NCBI RefSeq assembly: GCF_041200145.1
Contig: NZ_CP165734.1
Coordinates: forward strand, 4,898,001 to 4,962,000
Reading direction: 5' to 3'
Source: Bradyrhizobium sp. LLZ17
GTDB taxonomy: Bacteria > Pseudomonadota > Alphaproteobacteria > Rhizobiales > Xanthobacteraceae
DNA length: 64,000 nucleotides
Positions 41,100 through 49,785 of the stretch are shown here, in pieces (the first letter of the stretch is position 1; each line of letters starts with the position of its first letter). The position numbers and the translations under genes are program-made. The notes below the pieces were generated by a model. That model ran no database searches. It was not told where the DNA came from and saw only the letters and a program-made list of their open reading frames with translations.

Positions 41100-41374
41100 T
41101 TTGCTCTCCTATGGCCATAACAGAACGCCGCCCGTGAAGGCGGCCGGCCGTCTAAAATGCTCGTTAGAGCGTTGATTGTGCTCAGGTTTTGCGAACTGGC
41201 GCAAAACCCGCACGGACACCGCCGCGGCAGCCCTTAAATCAGCCGGGCGATGAAGGCTCGGCTTATGGCAGAGCGGGAGCGAAATGGCAACGGTGAACCG
41301 CCGCAACGGGCACGCCGACTATTGGGGGTTGCCACCCCAATATTTATCCCGTCTCGCCCCGGAGCAGGACCAAA
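41100..41374. other. Intergenic region upstream of rpmI
   Basis: This region should hold the promoter and mRNA leader of rpmI-rplT on the reverse strand and the promoter of the small secreted gene on the forward strand. An L20-binding leader structure is possible but I could not identify one by eye. No gene is seen. Confidence 0.4.
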
Positions 41375-41773
41375 ATGGCCCAATTTTCCCGATCGGTTTT
41401 GTCAGTTTTCAGCCGTCCGTGCCGCCTTGTGCTCTTCGCCACGCTTGCCGCGGCCGCGGTGCCTTCGGCCGCCGATGCCCGTATCGGCGGCTATGACGGC
41501 GTCTGGAATGTCACTTTCGCCACCACTCGCGGTAATTGCAGCTCGGGCTATAGCGTTCCCTTCAGCGTGGCTGGAAACCGGGTCTCGTCCGCCGGCGGCG
41601 GCCGGGTCTCGGGCTCGGTCAATCGCGGCGGCGCCGTCGCGGTCCAGGTCTCGGTCGGCGCGTCCCATGCCACCGGCGGTGGCCGGCTCGCCGGATTGGC
41701 CGGGACTGGCTCCTGGAACGGCATCATCTCCGGCGACCGCTGTAGCGGCACCTGGCAGGCGACGCGGACGTAG
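41375..41773 (+). CDS. Small secreted Gly/Ser-rich protein of unknown function
   Basis: A 132 aa protein with a signal peptide (LVLFATLAAAAVPSAADA, cleavage near residue 35). The mature part is rich in Gly, Ser and Val and looks like a small beta-barrel or lipocalin-like sandwich: YDGVWNVTFATTRGNCSSGYS, VAGNRVSSAGGGRVSGSVNRGG, GTGSWNGIISGDRCSGTWQA. Two cysteines near the ends could form one disulfide. I recall similar small proteins being common in Bradyrhizobium genomes, without known function. Confidence 0.75.
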   Translation: MAQFSRSVLSVFSRPCRLVLFATLAAAAVPSAADARIGGYDGVWNVTFATTRGNCSSGYSVPFSVAGNRVSSAGGGRVSGSVNRGGAVAVQVSVGASHATGGGRLAGLAGTGSWNGIISGDRCSGTWQATRT

Positions 41774-41788
41774 TCGCCAAGAAGTTGG

Positions 41789-41918
41789 TGCGCCCCCTCC
41801 GCCGCCTGCGGGGGAGGGTCGGGGAGAGGGTTGCTTCCTCAAACGAGAAACCCCCAGACGAGAAAGCCCTCACCCGCGTCGCTTCGCGCCGCGACCTCTC
41901 CCGCCAGCGGGAGAGGTG
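41789..41918. repeat. Intergenic repeat, 'ctcccgcttgcgggagagg' family, copy 3
   Basis: A diverged copy: CCCCCTCCGCCGCCTGCGGG then GGAGGGTCGGGGAGAGGGT, later CCCTCACCCGCGTCGC and CGCGACCTCTCCCGCCAGCG then GGAGAGG. The left hairpin has accumulated changes relative to copies 2 and 4. Confidence 0.8.
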
Positions 41919-41943
41919 CACCGACCCCGCGGCCCCGACCAAC

Positions 41944-41976
41944 AAAACGGCCCGCCGGATGTCCGGACGGGCCGTT
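41944..41976 (-). terminator. Rho-independent terminator of infC
   Basis: On the reverse strand AACGGCCCG and CGGGCCGTT form a 9-bp stem, with an inner CCGGA/TCCGG pairing, followed by TTTTG. It lies 26 bases beyond the infC stop codon and ends that transcript before the opposite-strand gene. Confidence 0.85.
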
Positions 41977-42002
41977 CATTCTCACATCCGGAAACGCTGG
42001 CG

Positions 42003-42542
42003 TCAGCGCGGCGCCAGCACCATGACGACCTGTCGGCCCTCGAACCGGGCGTCCTGCTCAACCTTGGCGAGCTCGGCGACGTCGCTCTTGATCTTGTCCA
42101 GCAGCTTGGTACCGATCTCCTGGTGCGCCATTTCGCGGCCGCGATAGCGCAGGGTGATCTTGACCTTGTCGCCCTCTTCGAAGAACCGCTGCATCGCACG
42201 CATCTTCACCTCGTAATCGTGATCGTCGATCATCGGCCGGAGCTTGATCTCCTTGATCTCGACGGTCTTCTGGCGTTTGCGGGCTTCGGCGGCTTTCTTC
42301 TGGGCGGAATACTTATACTTCCCGTAGTCCATGATCTTGCAGACGGGAGGGCTGACATTCGGCGAAATCTCGACCAGATCCATGCCAGCTTCCTGGGCCA
42401 TGCGAATGGCGAGAACGGTCTCGACCGTACCCTTGTTGTCGCCGGTTTGGTCGATCAGCTGGATTTGCGCATTGCGGATGTCATCATTGATGCGCGGCCC
42501 GTCTTTGGCGGCTGGGGCCGGGGCTCTGTTGGGACGGCGAAT
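42003..42542 (-). CDS. infC: Translation initiation factor IF-3 (AUU start)
   Basis: A 179 aa factor that monitors start-codon selection and keeps 30S subunits free. The N-domain starts with [14 protein letters not shown], followed by [26 protein letters not shown], and the C-domain contains [17 protein letters not shown] and RYRGREMAH. No ATG, GTG or TTG exists near the N-terminus; an ATT at 42540-42542 is preceded by GGAGAA six bases away. This reproduces the rare AUU start that E. coli infC uses for autoregulation. The only alternative is a TTG 21 codons upstream without such a site. A terminator follows the gene. Confidence 0.95.
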   Translation of the reverse strand: MRRPNRAPAPAAKDGPRINDDIRNAQIQLIDQTGDNKGTVETVLAIRMAQEAGMDLVEISPNVSPPVCKIMDYGKYKYSAQKKAAEARKRQKTVEIKEIKLRPMIDDHDYEVKMRAMQRFFEEGDKVKITLRYRGREMAHQEIGTKLLDKIKSDVAELAKVEQDARFEGRQVVMVLAPR

Positions 42543-42554
42543 GGGTGGTTCTCC
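42540..42554 (-). promoter_or_regulatory. Shine-Dalgarno and AUU start of infC
   Basis: On the reverse strand the order is GGAGAA (42554-42549), CCACCC, ATT (42542-42540). IF-3 discriminates against AUU starts, so excess IF-3 would lower its own translation, as established in E. coli. Confidence 0.8.
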
Positions 42555-42793
42555 AAAGTTGTGAAAGGAAGCGGCTATTTTGAAGGAAGAAGCATTTGCC
42601 GGCAAGCAAGTCGCGCGGACGCGAAGCGAGAACCCTCAAATGCGAGGCATTTTGGCCACGCCTGTCGGCACGGTGCTCGACATAGACACCTTGTTCACAT
42701 TCCGCAAGCGTCCCAAAAGGACAGGGTTGATACCCGATTGCGCCGCCGGGCCGGCCCGGACAGCTCGAACCGCCCAGCCAGGGTAAATGTTCC

Positions 42794-43576
42794 ATGACTA
42801 ATGCTGTTCCCGAACCCATGCTCGACTTCATCGAAATCGGTGAAGGTCCGTCGGCCCGTAAGATCGCGGTGCGCCGCCGGGCGGGAGCGGGCCCCGGGCT
42901 GGTCTGGCTCGGCGGCTTCAAATCCGACATGCAGGGCACCAAGGCCGTGGCGCTGGACAATTGGGCCCATGAACACGGCCGCGCCTCGGTCCGGTTCGAC
43001 TATTCCGGTCATGGTGAATCCGGCGGCGATTTCGCTGACGGGACCATTGGGCGCTGGCTGGAAGAGAGCGTGGCTGTGTTCGAGCGGTTCTGCGCCGGCC
43101 CGCAGATTTTGATCGGCTCTTCCATGGGCGGCTGGATGGCGCTGCTGCTGGCGCGCGAGATCAGGAAGCGTGGCGCCTCGCTGGCGGGGCTGGTGCTGAT
43201 CGCGCCGGCGCCCGACTTCACCGAGGAACTGATGTGGAAGACATTTTCGCCCGAGGTGAAGCTTGAGATCGAGACCACGGGCAAGTGGCTGCGGCCGTCG
43301 GAATATGGCGACGGCTCGCCCTATCCGATCACGCGAAACCTGATCGAGGAGGGGCGCAATCACCTCGTGCTCGGCAGCGCCATCGATCTCGGCTGTCCCG
43401 TTCGGATTCTCCAGGGCGCGCAGGATCCCGATGTGCCCTGGCAGCACGCCTTCGCGCTAACGCATCGGCTGCCGGCCGACGACGTCGTGCTCACCATGAT
43501 TCAGGACGGCGATCACCGCCTGTCACGCCCGCAAGACATCGCGCGCATTCTCGCCGCGGTGGCGGAGATCGGGTGA
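42794..43576 (+). CDS. Alpha/beta hydrolase
   Basis: A 260 aa serine hydrolase. The nucleophile elbow GSSMGG places Ser110, and FDYSGHGESGGDF (68-80) follows the oxyanion loop GLVWLGGFKSDM. Asp in GAQDPDVPW and His in QDGDHRLSRPQDI complete the triad near the C-terminus. It resembles ABHD10-type and carboxylesterase-like hydrolases; the substrate is not known. The gene is divergent from infC with a 251-base shared upstream region. Confidence 0.88.
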   Translation: MTNAVPEPMLDFIEIGEGPSARKIAVRRRAGAGPGLVWLGGFKSDMQGTKAVALDNWAHEHGRASVRFDYSGHGESGGDFADGTIGRWLEESVAVFERFCAGPQILIGSSMGGWMALLLAREIRKRGASLAGLVLIAPAPDFTEELMWKTFSPEVKLEIETTGKWLRPSEYGDGSPYPITRNLIEEGRNHLVLGSAIDLGCPVRILQGAQDPDVPWQHAFALTHRLPADDVVLTMIQDGDHRLSRPQDIARILAAVAEIG

Positions 43577-43590
43577 AGTGTCGCGCCACT

Positions 43591-43695
43591 CGTCATTCCG
43601 GGGCGCGCCACTTGGCGCGAGCCCGGAATCCATTTACCCGCAGGCCCTGCGGCCCGATGGATTCGGGCTCGTGCTTCGCACGCCCCGGAATGACG
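43591..43695. repeat. Palindromic intergenic repeat, 'cgtcattccggggcg' family
   Basis: CGTCATTCCGGGGCGCG, GCGAGCCCGGAATCCAT on the left mirror ATGGATTCGGGCTCGTGC and CGCCCCGGAATGACG on the right. It lies between convergent genes. One copy only in this window. Confidence 0.85.
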
Positions 43696-43702
43696 GCGGG
43701 GG

Positions 43703-44500
43703 CTACGGCGCCGGTGCCTTCGCCATCGGCTTGCGCTGCGCAAGTGCTGCTACCGTCGCGGTGCCGATCGGGCCCTGTTCGTCGTACAGCCAGCATTCGC
43801 CGATCGCGATGCCGTCGGTGGCGTGGTGGTTCACCACTTCGAAGCCGATCCAGTTCGTCACCGGCAGCCGGTGCAGATAGATGGTCACGTCGCTGTTGAT
43901 GTAGCCGAGCCCTTTGTCGCCGGCGTTCGCAAACGGACTGGCGAAATCGGCGCCGGTGGCGACATGCACAAACGGTGTCATCGGCACGCCCGCAACCAGC
44001 TCGCGCACCTCGCTCATCCAGAGTTTTCGCGGGCCCAGCGATCCCATATGGCCGACGATCGGCCGCGTCGTCCATTTGCCGTGCATGCCGAGTCTGGGAT
44101 CGGTCGGCTTTGGAATGTCCGCCGGCTTCGGCACGTCCCAGTTCGGTGGCGACCAGACATGGCCGTCAGCGTCTTGCGTCCGCCGCAACAGCTGGCAAGA
44201 GGCCCGCGCCATGCTGACGCCGCCGGAGATAAACTCCGCTTCGATCACGCGGCTCCGCATTCCGTCGCGCACCAGCCGCGTCGTCACCTCAATCGGCTTG
44301 TCGATGGTCGGCAGCCGAAACATGTCGACCGTCAATCGCGCCGGCACGAACTCAGGACCGGAATGGCGCTCCTCGATGGCGAAGCCGAGCAGGCCGACGA
44401 TGACGCGTCCGTGCAGCGATGTTGGATCCCACGGGCCGTTGGCGACTTCCGTCGCATGGAATGTGTCGCCGTCGCGGGTGAAGAAAGGCATGTCTGTCAT
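43703..44500 (-). CDS. Acyl-CoA thioesterase-like double-hotdog protein
   Basis: A 265 aa protein that appears to contain two hotdog-type halves, like TesB-family acyl-CoA thioesterases: WDPTSLHGRVIVGLLGFAIEE and ARLTVDMFRLP in the first half, and YINSDVTIYLHRLPVTNWIGFEVVNHHATDGIAIGECWLYDEQGPIG in the second (here quoted as the region 215-260). The latter includes the substrate-pocket Asp/His region usual for thioesterases. I use the ATG at 44500 because the longer frame adds a non-conserved hydrophobic leader. The acyl-CoA substrate is unknown. Confidence 0.78.
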   Translation of the reverse strand: MTDMPFFTRDGDTFHATEVANGPWDPTSLHGRVIVGLLGFAIEERHSGPEFVPARLTVDMFRLPTIDKPIEVTTRLVRDGMRSRVIEAEFISGGVSMARASCQLLRRTQDADGHVWSPPNWDVPKPADIPKPTDPRLGMHGKWTTRPIVGHMGSLGPRKLWMSEVRELVAGVPMTPFVHVATGADFASPFANAGDKGLGYINSDVTIYLHRLPVTNWIGFEVVNHHATDGIAIGECWLYDEQGPIGTATVAALAQRKPMAKAPAP

Positions 44501-44574
44501 GACGCGCGACCTTGAAGGAAGCTGCGGCGAAATCAAGGGTGGAGAGAGCGCGCGCAATAGCCACAACAACAAGT

Positions 44575-44677
44575 GTCATCGCCCGGCTTGACCGGGCGAT
44601 CCAGTATTCCAGAGGCAGCAGTGATTGAACCGTTGGTCCGCGGCGTACTGGATGCCCCGGTCAAGCCGGGGCATGAC
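44575..44677. repeat. Palindromic intergenic repeat, 'gtcatcgcccggcttgaccggg' family
   Basis: GTCATCGCCCGGCTTGACCG and GGCGATCCAGTA at the left mirror TACTGGATGCC and CCGGTCAAGCCGGGGCATGAC at the right. It lies 75 bases upstream of the thioesterase start and just downstream of queG, so it separates two genes on the same strand. Confidence 0.85.
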
Positions 44678-44686
44678 AGCGGAGAA

Positions 44687-45862
44687 TTAGGAAGCGGCTT
44701 GCCACTCCTGACGAACGCTCTCGTCGTGCTCGCTGGCGATCGCATTCGCCCTGAGCCGCACAAACTCATTCCGCGGCATCAACTGCCCCAGCGCCCACAC
44801 GGCAGCCCCGCGCACCAGCGGGCTTGCGTCGTCGAGCAATCGCCGCGCCTCTTCCGCAAGCTTCGCGTCGCCGGAGTTGCCGATCGCGATCAGCACGTTG
44901 CGCAAAAACCGGTCGCGGCCGATGCGCTTGACCGGCGACTTCGTGAACAGCGCCCGAAACGCGGCATCGTCGAGCCGCACCAGTTCAACCAGCGGAGGCG
45001 CGCGTAACTCGTCGCGCGCGGCGAGCTTTGCTTCGCGCCCCTGTTGCGCGAACTTGTTCCAGGGACACGCGGCGAGGCAATCGTCGCAACCATAGATGCG
45101 GTTGCCGATGGCTTTGCGAAACTCGCGCGGGATCGGACCCTTGTTCTCGATGGTCAGGTACGAGATGCAGCGCCGCGCATCGAGTCTGTAGGGAGCGGGA
45201 AACGCCGCGGTCGGGCAGATGTCGAGACAGGCTTGGCACGAGCCGCAATGATCGATCTCGGCGCTGTCGCGTGGCAGCTCCAGCGTCGTGTAGATCGCGC
45301 CGAGAAACAGCCAAGAGCCGAACTCGCGCGAGACGAGGTTGGTGTGCTTGCCCTGCCAGCCCAGATGCGCAGCCTGTGCGAGCGGCTTCTCCATCACCGC
45401 CGCGGTGTCGACGAACACCTTCACCTCCGACGGCGCGGCCGCAACCAGCCAACGCGCCAGCGCCTTCAACCGCTTCTTGATGAGGTCGTGATAATCTTCG
45501 CCTTGCGCATAGACCGAGATCGCTGCGCGCGTGCGCTGTTGCAAGATCGCGAGCGGATCCTGGTCCGGGCCGTAATTGACGCCGAGCATGATCACCGATC
45601 GTACGTCAGCCCACAGCCCGCGCGGATCGACCCGGCGCTCCGGCTGGCTCGCGAGCCAGTCCATGTCGCCATGACCGCCCGTGGCGATGAATTCGAGGAA
45701 ATGCTTTCCGGCGCTCTCGATCGTGCCGGGCTCGGTAATCCCGATGCAGTCGAAGCCGAGCGCGCGCGCCTCGCGCGCGAGTGCCGCCTTCAGTTCAGTC
45801 GGATCGGAGTTCAGAAATCGAGGTCCACATAGGTGCGCGACGCCGGCACGCCGGCCAGCCAT
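44687..45862 (-). CDS. queG: Epoxyqueuosine reductase
   Basis: A cobalamin-dependent iron-sulfur enzyme for the last step of queuosine tRNA modification. Two 4Fe-4S motifs are present: [16 protein letters not shown] and [11 protein letters not shown]. The N-terminal [10 protein letters not shown] and the [15 protein letters not shown] block (DUF1730) and the C-terminal HEAT-like repeats ([19 protein letters not shown]) are as expected. The start is uncertain: ATG at 45862 gives 391 aa, whereas a CTG at 45814, overlapping the upstream stop (CTGA), gives 375 aa, closer to the 379 aa E. coli protein. Both lie within or next to the fzlA-like gene, so the two are translationally coupled. Confidence 0.93.
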   Translation of the reverse strand: MAGRRAGVAHLCGPRFLNSDPTELKAALAREARALGFDCIGITEPGTIESAGKHFLEFIATGGHGDMDWLASQPERRVDPRGLWADVRSVIMLGVNYGPDQDPLAILQQRTRAAISVYAQGEDYHDLIKKRLKALARWLVAAAPSEVKVFVDTAAVMEKPLAQAAHLGWQGKHTNLVSREFGSWLFLGAIYTTLELPRDSAEIDHCGSCQACLDICPTAAFPAPYRLDARRCISYLTIENKGPIPREFRKAIGNRIYGCDDCLAACPWNKFAQQGREAKLAARDELRAPPLVELVRLDDAAFRALFTKSPVKRIGRDRFLRNVLIAIGNSGDAKLAEEARRLLDDASPLVRGAAVWALGQLMPRNEFVRLRANAIASEHDESVRQEWQAAS

Positions 45863-46503
45863 TCGCTCAGCAGCGGACGGAACGACGGGCGGGACTTCAC
45901 CCGTGCGTACCACGCCTTTGCCGCGTCGTCCTCGCTCCATGGCACGTCGCCCAGATAATCGATCGCCGAGAGATGCGCCGCGGCGGCGAGATCCGCGTAA
46001 GTGAGCCTGTCGCCGGCGAGGAAGTTACGCGTCTGCGCCAGCCAGCCGATATAGGCCAGATGATAGCGCACATTGGCTTTCGCCGCGCGCATCACGTCGG
46101 CCGAGGGCGGGCCGCCGCCGTTCTCCTCGCTCATGAAGCGTTTGTAGATGCGCTCGGTCACGAGCGGATGGGACACTTCCTCGAAGAATTTTTCGTTGAA
46201 CCAGGCCATCAGCCGGCGCACCTCGACGCGCTCGGCGATGGTCACCGGCATCATCCGCTTGGGACCCAGCTCGACGCCATAGGCTTCGTCGAGATACTCC
46301 GCGATGATCGCGGCGCCCGGAATCGGGGACTGGTCGCCATCCACCAGAACCGGTGTGGTGCCGGCCGCATTGAGCAGCAGAAATGCCTCGCGCCGTTCCC
46401 AGCTGCGCTCTTCGACCAGTTTCAGGTCGAGCCCATACTCCCCCGCGATCAGGCGAATGAAACGCGAATGCGGACAGAACGGATGATGAAACAGCGTAAA
46501 CAT
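45811..46503 (-). CDS. fzlA: FzlA-like glutathione S-transferase-fold protein
   Basis: A 230 aa GST-fold protein: the thioredoxin-like N-domain starts [18 protein letters not shown] and the helical domain has [27 protein letters not shown]. The overall pattern and the conserved C-terminal ending YVDLDF fit FzlA, an alphaproteobacterial FtsZ-binding protein required for cytokinesis that has lost GST activity. The assignment is from memory of the family; if wrong, the fallback is a plain GST. The gene precedes queG and lies 170 bases from the divergent uppP, a peptidoglycan lipid-carrier gene, which fits an envelope role. Confidence 0.75.
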   Translation of the reverse strand: MFTLFHHPFCPHSRFIRLIAGEYGLDLKLVEERSWERREAFLLLNAAGTTPVLVDGDQSPIPGAAIIAEYLDEAYGVELGPKRMMPVTIAERVEVRRLMAWFNEKFFEEVSHPLVTERIYKRFMSEENGGGPPSADVMRAAKANVRYHLAYIGWLAQTRNFLAGDRLTYADLAAAAHLSAIDYLGDVPWSEDDAAKAWYARVKSRPSFRPLLSEWLAGVPASRTYVDLDF

Positions 46504-46672
46504 GAACCCTTTGACTATTTGATGGTGCTTAAGAATCCATCAATGTTTGTGCGGCGCCACACTAGTCTTTCGAAACCGCGAGGCAAGGGCGTGGCGTCGC
46601 ATTTTGCGATTGCAGCAAGGGGGCGAATAGGCGAGAAGAGCCCCGCTTTTCCAGCCGAAATGGACCGTAAAT

Positions 46673-47479
46673 ATGTCAGATGCAATACGGGCAGTGATCC
46701 TCGGCATCATCGAGGGTGTGACCGAGTTCCTTCCCGTGTCCTCGACCGGCCACCTGCTGCTTGCGGAGCGCTTCTTCGGGCTTGGCGAGGGCGCCTTCTG
46801 GGATTCGTTTACGGTCTTGATCCAGCTCGGCGCGATCCTTGCGATCGTCGTGTTGTACTTCAGGAAATTGTGGGACGTCGCGATCGGCATGTTCACGGGC
46901 GACGTCTATGCGCGCCGCTTCGTGATCGGCGTGCTCGTGGCGTTCCTGCCCGCGGTCGTCGTCGGTCTGGTCGCCGGCAAATACATCAAGAGCATGCTGT
47001 TCAATCCGTGGGTGGTCTGCTTTTCGCTGATCGTCGGCGGCGCCATCCTGCTCTGGGTTGACCGGCTCGACCTCAAGGCGCGCGAGCATGACGCCACCAA
47101 ATTTCCGCTGCTGATGTATCTCTATGTCGGCATCGCGCAGTGCGTGGCGATGATCCCCGGCGTGTCGCGCTCCGGCGCCAGCATCGTCGCGGCGATGTTC
47201 ATGGGCGCCGACAAGCGCGCAGCCGCGGAGTTCTCGTTCTTCCTCGCCATTCCCACCATGATCGGTGCGTTCGCCTACGATTTCTACAAGAACCGCTCCG
47301 AGATGACGATGGACCACATGGGCATCGTCGCGATCGGCTTCGTGGTCTCGTTCATCACCGCGATCATCGTGGTGAAGAGCTTCCTGGAATACGTCACCCG
47401 CCACGGTTTCGTGGTATTCGCCTGGTGGCGCGTCATCGTCGGCACGCTCGGCCTGATCGCCCTGGCGCTCGGCCATTAA
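46673..47479 (+). CDS. uppP: Undecaprenyl-diphosphatase
   Basis: A 268 aa inner-membrane phosphatase (BacA family) recycling undecaprenyl diphosphate to the monophosphate carrier for peptidoglycan, LPS and other glycans. The first active-site motif is GIIEGVTEFLPVSSTGHL (11-28), the second is PGVSRSGASIV. Multiple hydrophobic segments fill the rest. The ATG at 46673 is the family start. The gene is upstream of dprE1 (202 bases, repeat between), which also acts on a polyprenyl-phosphate-linked sugar. Confidence 0.97.
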   Translation: MSDAIRAVILGIIEGVTEFLPVSSTGHLLLAERFFGLGEGAFWDSFTVLIQLGAILAIVVLYFRKLWDVAIGMFTGDVYARRFVIGVLVAFLPAVVVGLVAGKYIKSMLFNPWVVCFSLIVGGAILLWVDRLDLKAREHDATKFPLLMYLYVGIAQCVAMIPGVSRSGASIVAAMFMGADKRAAAEFSFFLAIPTMIGAFAYDFYKNRSEMTMDHMGIVAIGFVVSFITAIIVVKSFLEYVTRHGFVVFAWWRVIVGTLGLIALALGH

Positions 47480-47502
47480 CCTTTCGGAAACACGTTGAGC
47501 CC

Positions 47503-47588
47503 TTAGCCCGGATGGAGCGCAGCGCAATCCGGGATCGTGCCGCAAGCGACGCCGGCCCCGGATTGCGCTCCGCTCCATCCGGGCTGCG
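47503..47588. repeat. Palindromic intergenic repeat, 'tagcccggatggagcg' family, copy 2
   Basis: TAGCCCGGATGGAGCGCAGCG and CAATCCGGG at the left pair with CCCCGGATTG and CGCTCCGCTCCATCCGGGCTG at the right. Between co-directional uppP and dprE1. Confidence 0.9.
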
Positions 47589-47681
47589 CCTCCACCACAC
47601 CTTCAACGCAATATAAGCTTTTGACCGGTAGGCAGTTTCCTTGGCGGGGCGCCGCGCGCACCCCTGCAATGGAGCTGAGCC

Positions 47682-49013
47682 ATGACCCTCGTCAGCGGCT
47701 GGGGGCGCTTCCCGGTCGTCGATAGCGAACTGCTGCGGCCGCGGTCGTTCGAAGCCGTTGGCGAAGCCATGGTCTCAGGCGCCGTGGCGCGCGGCAATGG
47801 CCGCGCCTATGGCGACGCCGCGATAGGCGCCAACCGGACCGTCGCGATGACCGGATTCGACCGGGTGCGGTCGTTCGATCCGGCGACCGGCCGCATCCGC
47901 CTCGAGGCCGGCGTGCTGCTGTCGGACCTGATCGACACGTTTGGCCCGCGCGGCTTCCTGCCGTTCGTCGTGCCGGGCACGCGGTTCGTGACAATCGGCG
48001 GCGCCATCGCCGCCGACGTGCATGGCAAGAACCATCATGGCGAGGGCGGCTTCGGCCGCTATGTCGACAGCATCCTGCTGCGCACCGGGCAGGGCGAGAC
48101 GATCGAGGCCTCGCACGAACAGAATTCGGACGCCTTCTTCGCGACGATCGGCGGCATGGGCCTGACCGGGATCATTCTCGAAGCCACCATCCGGTTGCGG
48201 CCGGTCGAGACCGGCTGGATTCGCGAGCGCGTGATCTCCGCGTCGGATCTCGATGCGGCCATGCGCGCGCTCGAGGCGAATGAATCCGCGACCTATTCGG
48301 TGGCCTGGATCGATTGCGTCGCGCGCGGCCACCAGCTCGGCCGCTCGCTGATCTATCTCGGGGAGCACGCCCGCGCGGACGAGCTTTCCGATGGCGGCGA
48401 TCGATTTCCGGTCGGCAAGGATCCCGGCCTTGCGGTGCCGGTCGACCTGCCGTCGATCACGCTGAACCGTACCAGCATCCGCGCGTTCAACGAGCTCTAC
48501 TACCGCATGGGCGCGCGGCGCGCCGGCGGCAGCCATCTGGTATCGCTCTTCCCCTATTTCTTTCCGCTCGACAGCATCGGCGCCTGGAATCGCATTTACG
48601 GCCGGCGCGGCTTCCTCCAGCATCAATGCGTGATCCCGGAGCAGGGCGCGCGCGACGTGCTCGCCGACATCCTCGACCGCGTCTCCAAGCGCGGCGATGC
48701 CTCGTTCCTGGCGGTGCTGAAGAAGCTCGGCCAGGGCGACGGAATTTTGTCGTTTCCGCTGCCCGGCTACACGCTGGCGCTGGATTTCCCGATGAAGGGC
48801 GACATCCTGAATTTCCTCGACGAGATCGACCGCCTGATCGTCACCGCCGGCGGAAGGCTTTACCTCGCCAAGGACGCGCGTCAGTCACGTGCAACCTTCG
48901 AGGCCGGCTATCCCGCCCTGCAGCGCTTCAACGCGATCCGGAAATCGCTCGATCCCGCCGGACACATCCGATCAAAGCTTTCACAGCGTTTATTCGATGA
49001 GGTGCAGCCATGA
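47682..49013 (+). CDS. dprE1: DprE1-like FAD-dependent decaprenylphosphoribose 2'-oxidase
   Basis: A 443 aa vanillyl-alcohol-oxidase-family flavoprotein. The FAD-binding ARGNGRAYGDAAI is at 36-48 and TIGGAIAADVHGKNHHGEGGF at 104-124, very close to the mycobacterial DprE1 sequence. Substrate-pocket Lys397 lies in YLAKDAR. At the position of M. tuberculosis Cys387 (GWNVCVDFP), this protein has Ala366 (GYTLALDFP). In mycobacteria DprE1 oxidises the 2'-OH of polyprenyl-phosphoryl ribose. Its stop overlaps the dprE2 start (ATGA), so the epimerase pair is made together. Confidence 0.9.
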   Translation: MTLVSGWGRFPVVDSELLRPRSFEAVGEAMVSGAVARGNGRAYGDAAIGANRTVAMTGFDRVRSFDPATGRIRLEAGVLLSDLIDTFGPRGFLPFVVPGTRFVTIGGAIAADVHGKNHHGEGGFGRYVDSILLRTGQGETIEASHEQNSDAFFATIGGMGLTGIILEATIRLRPVETGWIRERVISASDLDAAMRALEANESATYSVAWIDCVARGHQLGRSLIYLGEHARADELSDGGDRFPVGKDPGLAVPVDLPSITLNRTSIRAFNELYYRMGARRAGGSHLVSLFPYFFPLDSIGAWNRIYGRRGFLQHQCVIPEQGARDVLADILDRVSKRGDASFLAVLKKLGQGDGILSFPLPGYTLALDFPMKGDILNFLDEIDRLIVTAGGRLYLAKDARQSRATFEAGYPALQRFNAIRKSLDPAGHIRSKLSQRLFDEVQP

Positions 49014-49750
49014 CGTCGCGCAAGACCGTTCTGGTGCTGGGTGGCTCGTCCGACATCGGCCGCGCCGCCGCGCGCGCCTTTGCCAAAGCAGGTTACGATG
49101 TCGTCGTCGCCGGGCGCGACGTCGCTGCGCTCGAGCCCGACGCGGCCGATCTCCGCGCGCGCTACAGCATCGAGGCGAGCGCGTGGACATTCGACGTGCT
49201 CGACACGGCTTCGTTCGAGAGCTTCGTCGGCGCTCTCCCCGTATTGCCCGATGTCGTCGTCTCGATCGTCGGTCTCCCGGGCGTGCAGCAGAACGCCGAG
49301 AGCGATCTCGCGCATGCCACCACGATCATGCGCTCGAACTACGAGGGGCCGTCGCTGATCCTGGGCCTGTTTGCGGAAAAATTTCTGGCGCGCGGCAATG
49401 GCACCATCGTCGGCGTATCATCGGTTGCGGGCGATCGCGGTCGGGCGTCGAACTATGTCTACGGCTCGGCGAAAGCAGGCTTCTCGGCCTTCCTGTCCGG
49501 CCTGCGCGCCCGCGCCAGCCGCGGCGGCGTGCACGTCGTCACGGTGAAGCCCGGCTTCGTTCGCACCAGGATGACGGAAGGCATGAAGCTGATCGGCCCG
49601 CTCACCGTCGAAGCACCGGTGGTGGGCGACGCGATCCTTCAGGCGGTGGAGAAGAAGAGCGATGTGGTTTACGTCAGCGGCAAATGGCGCTTGGTGATGC
49701 TGATCATCAAGACGCTGCCGGAAGCGGTGTTCAAGAAGCTGAAGTTTTGA
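49010..49750 (+). CDS. dprE2: DprE2-like decaprenylphosphoryl-2-keto-erythropentose reductase
   Basis: A 246 aa short-chain dehydrogenase. The nucleotide loop is VLGGSSDIGRAAA (9-21), and the catalytic pair Tyr151 and Lys155 lies in YVYGSAKAGF, with Ser in VSSVAGD. Together with DprE1 it would complete epimerisation of polyprenyl-phosphoryl D-ribose to D-arabinose. Coupling to dprE1 by a 4-base overlap and the non-classical Gly-rich loop GGSSDIG, as in mycobacterial DprE2, support the assignment. The C-terminal AVFKKLKF is basic and amphipathic and may touch the membrane. Confidence 0.87.
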   Translation: MTSRKTVLVLGGSSDIGRAAARAFAKAGYDVVVAGRDVAALEPDAADLRARYSIEASAWTFDVLDTASFESFVGALPVLPDVVVSIVGLPGVQQNAESDLAHATTIMRSNYEGPSLILGLFAEKFLARGNGTIVGVSSVAGDRGRASNYVYGSAKAGFSAFLSGLRARASRGGVHVVTVKPGFVRTRMTEGMKLIGPLTVEAPVVGDAILQAVEKKSDVVYVSGKWRLVMLIIKTLPEAVFKKLKF

Positions 49751-49785
49751 GGCTTGAAGGAATTGCACTGGCCCCGTAGCGGCAG

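Noticed and set aside
41250..42797. Forward frame of 515 aa across a repeat and opposite infC
   Set aside because: It passes through an intergenic repeat, a terminator and the antisense of infC; the real genes here are the small secreted protein and infC.
45814..45862. Choice of queG start between ATG 45862 and CTG 45814
   Set aside because: CTG would give a length closer to the family, but CTG starts are rare and no strong ribosome-binding site decides it; the ATG was kept with this doubt recorded.
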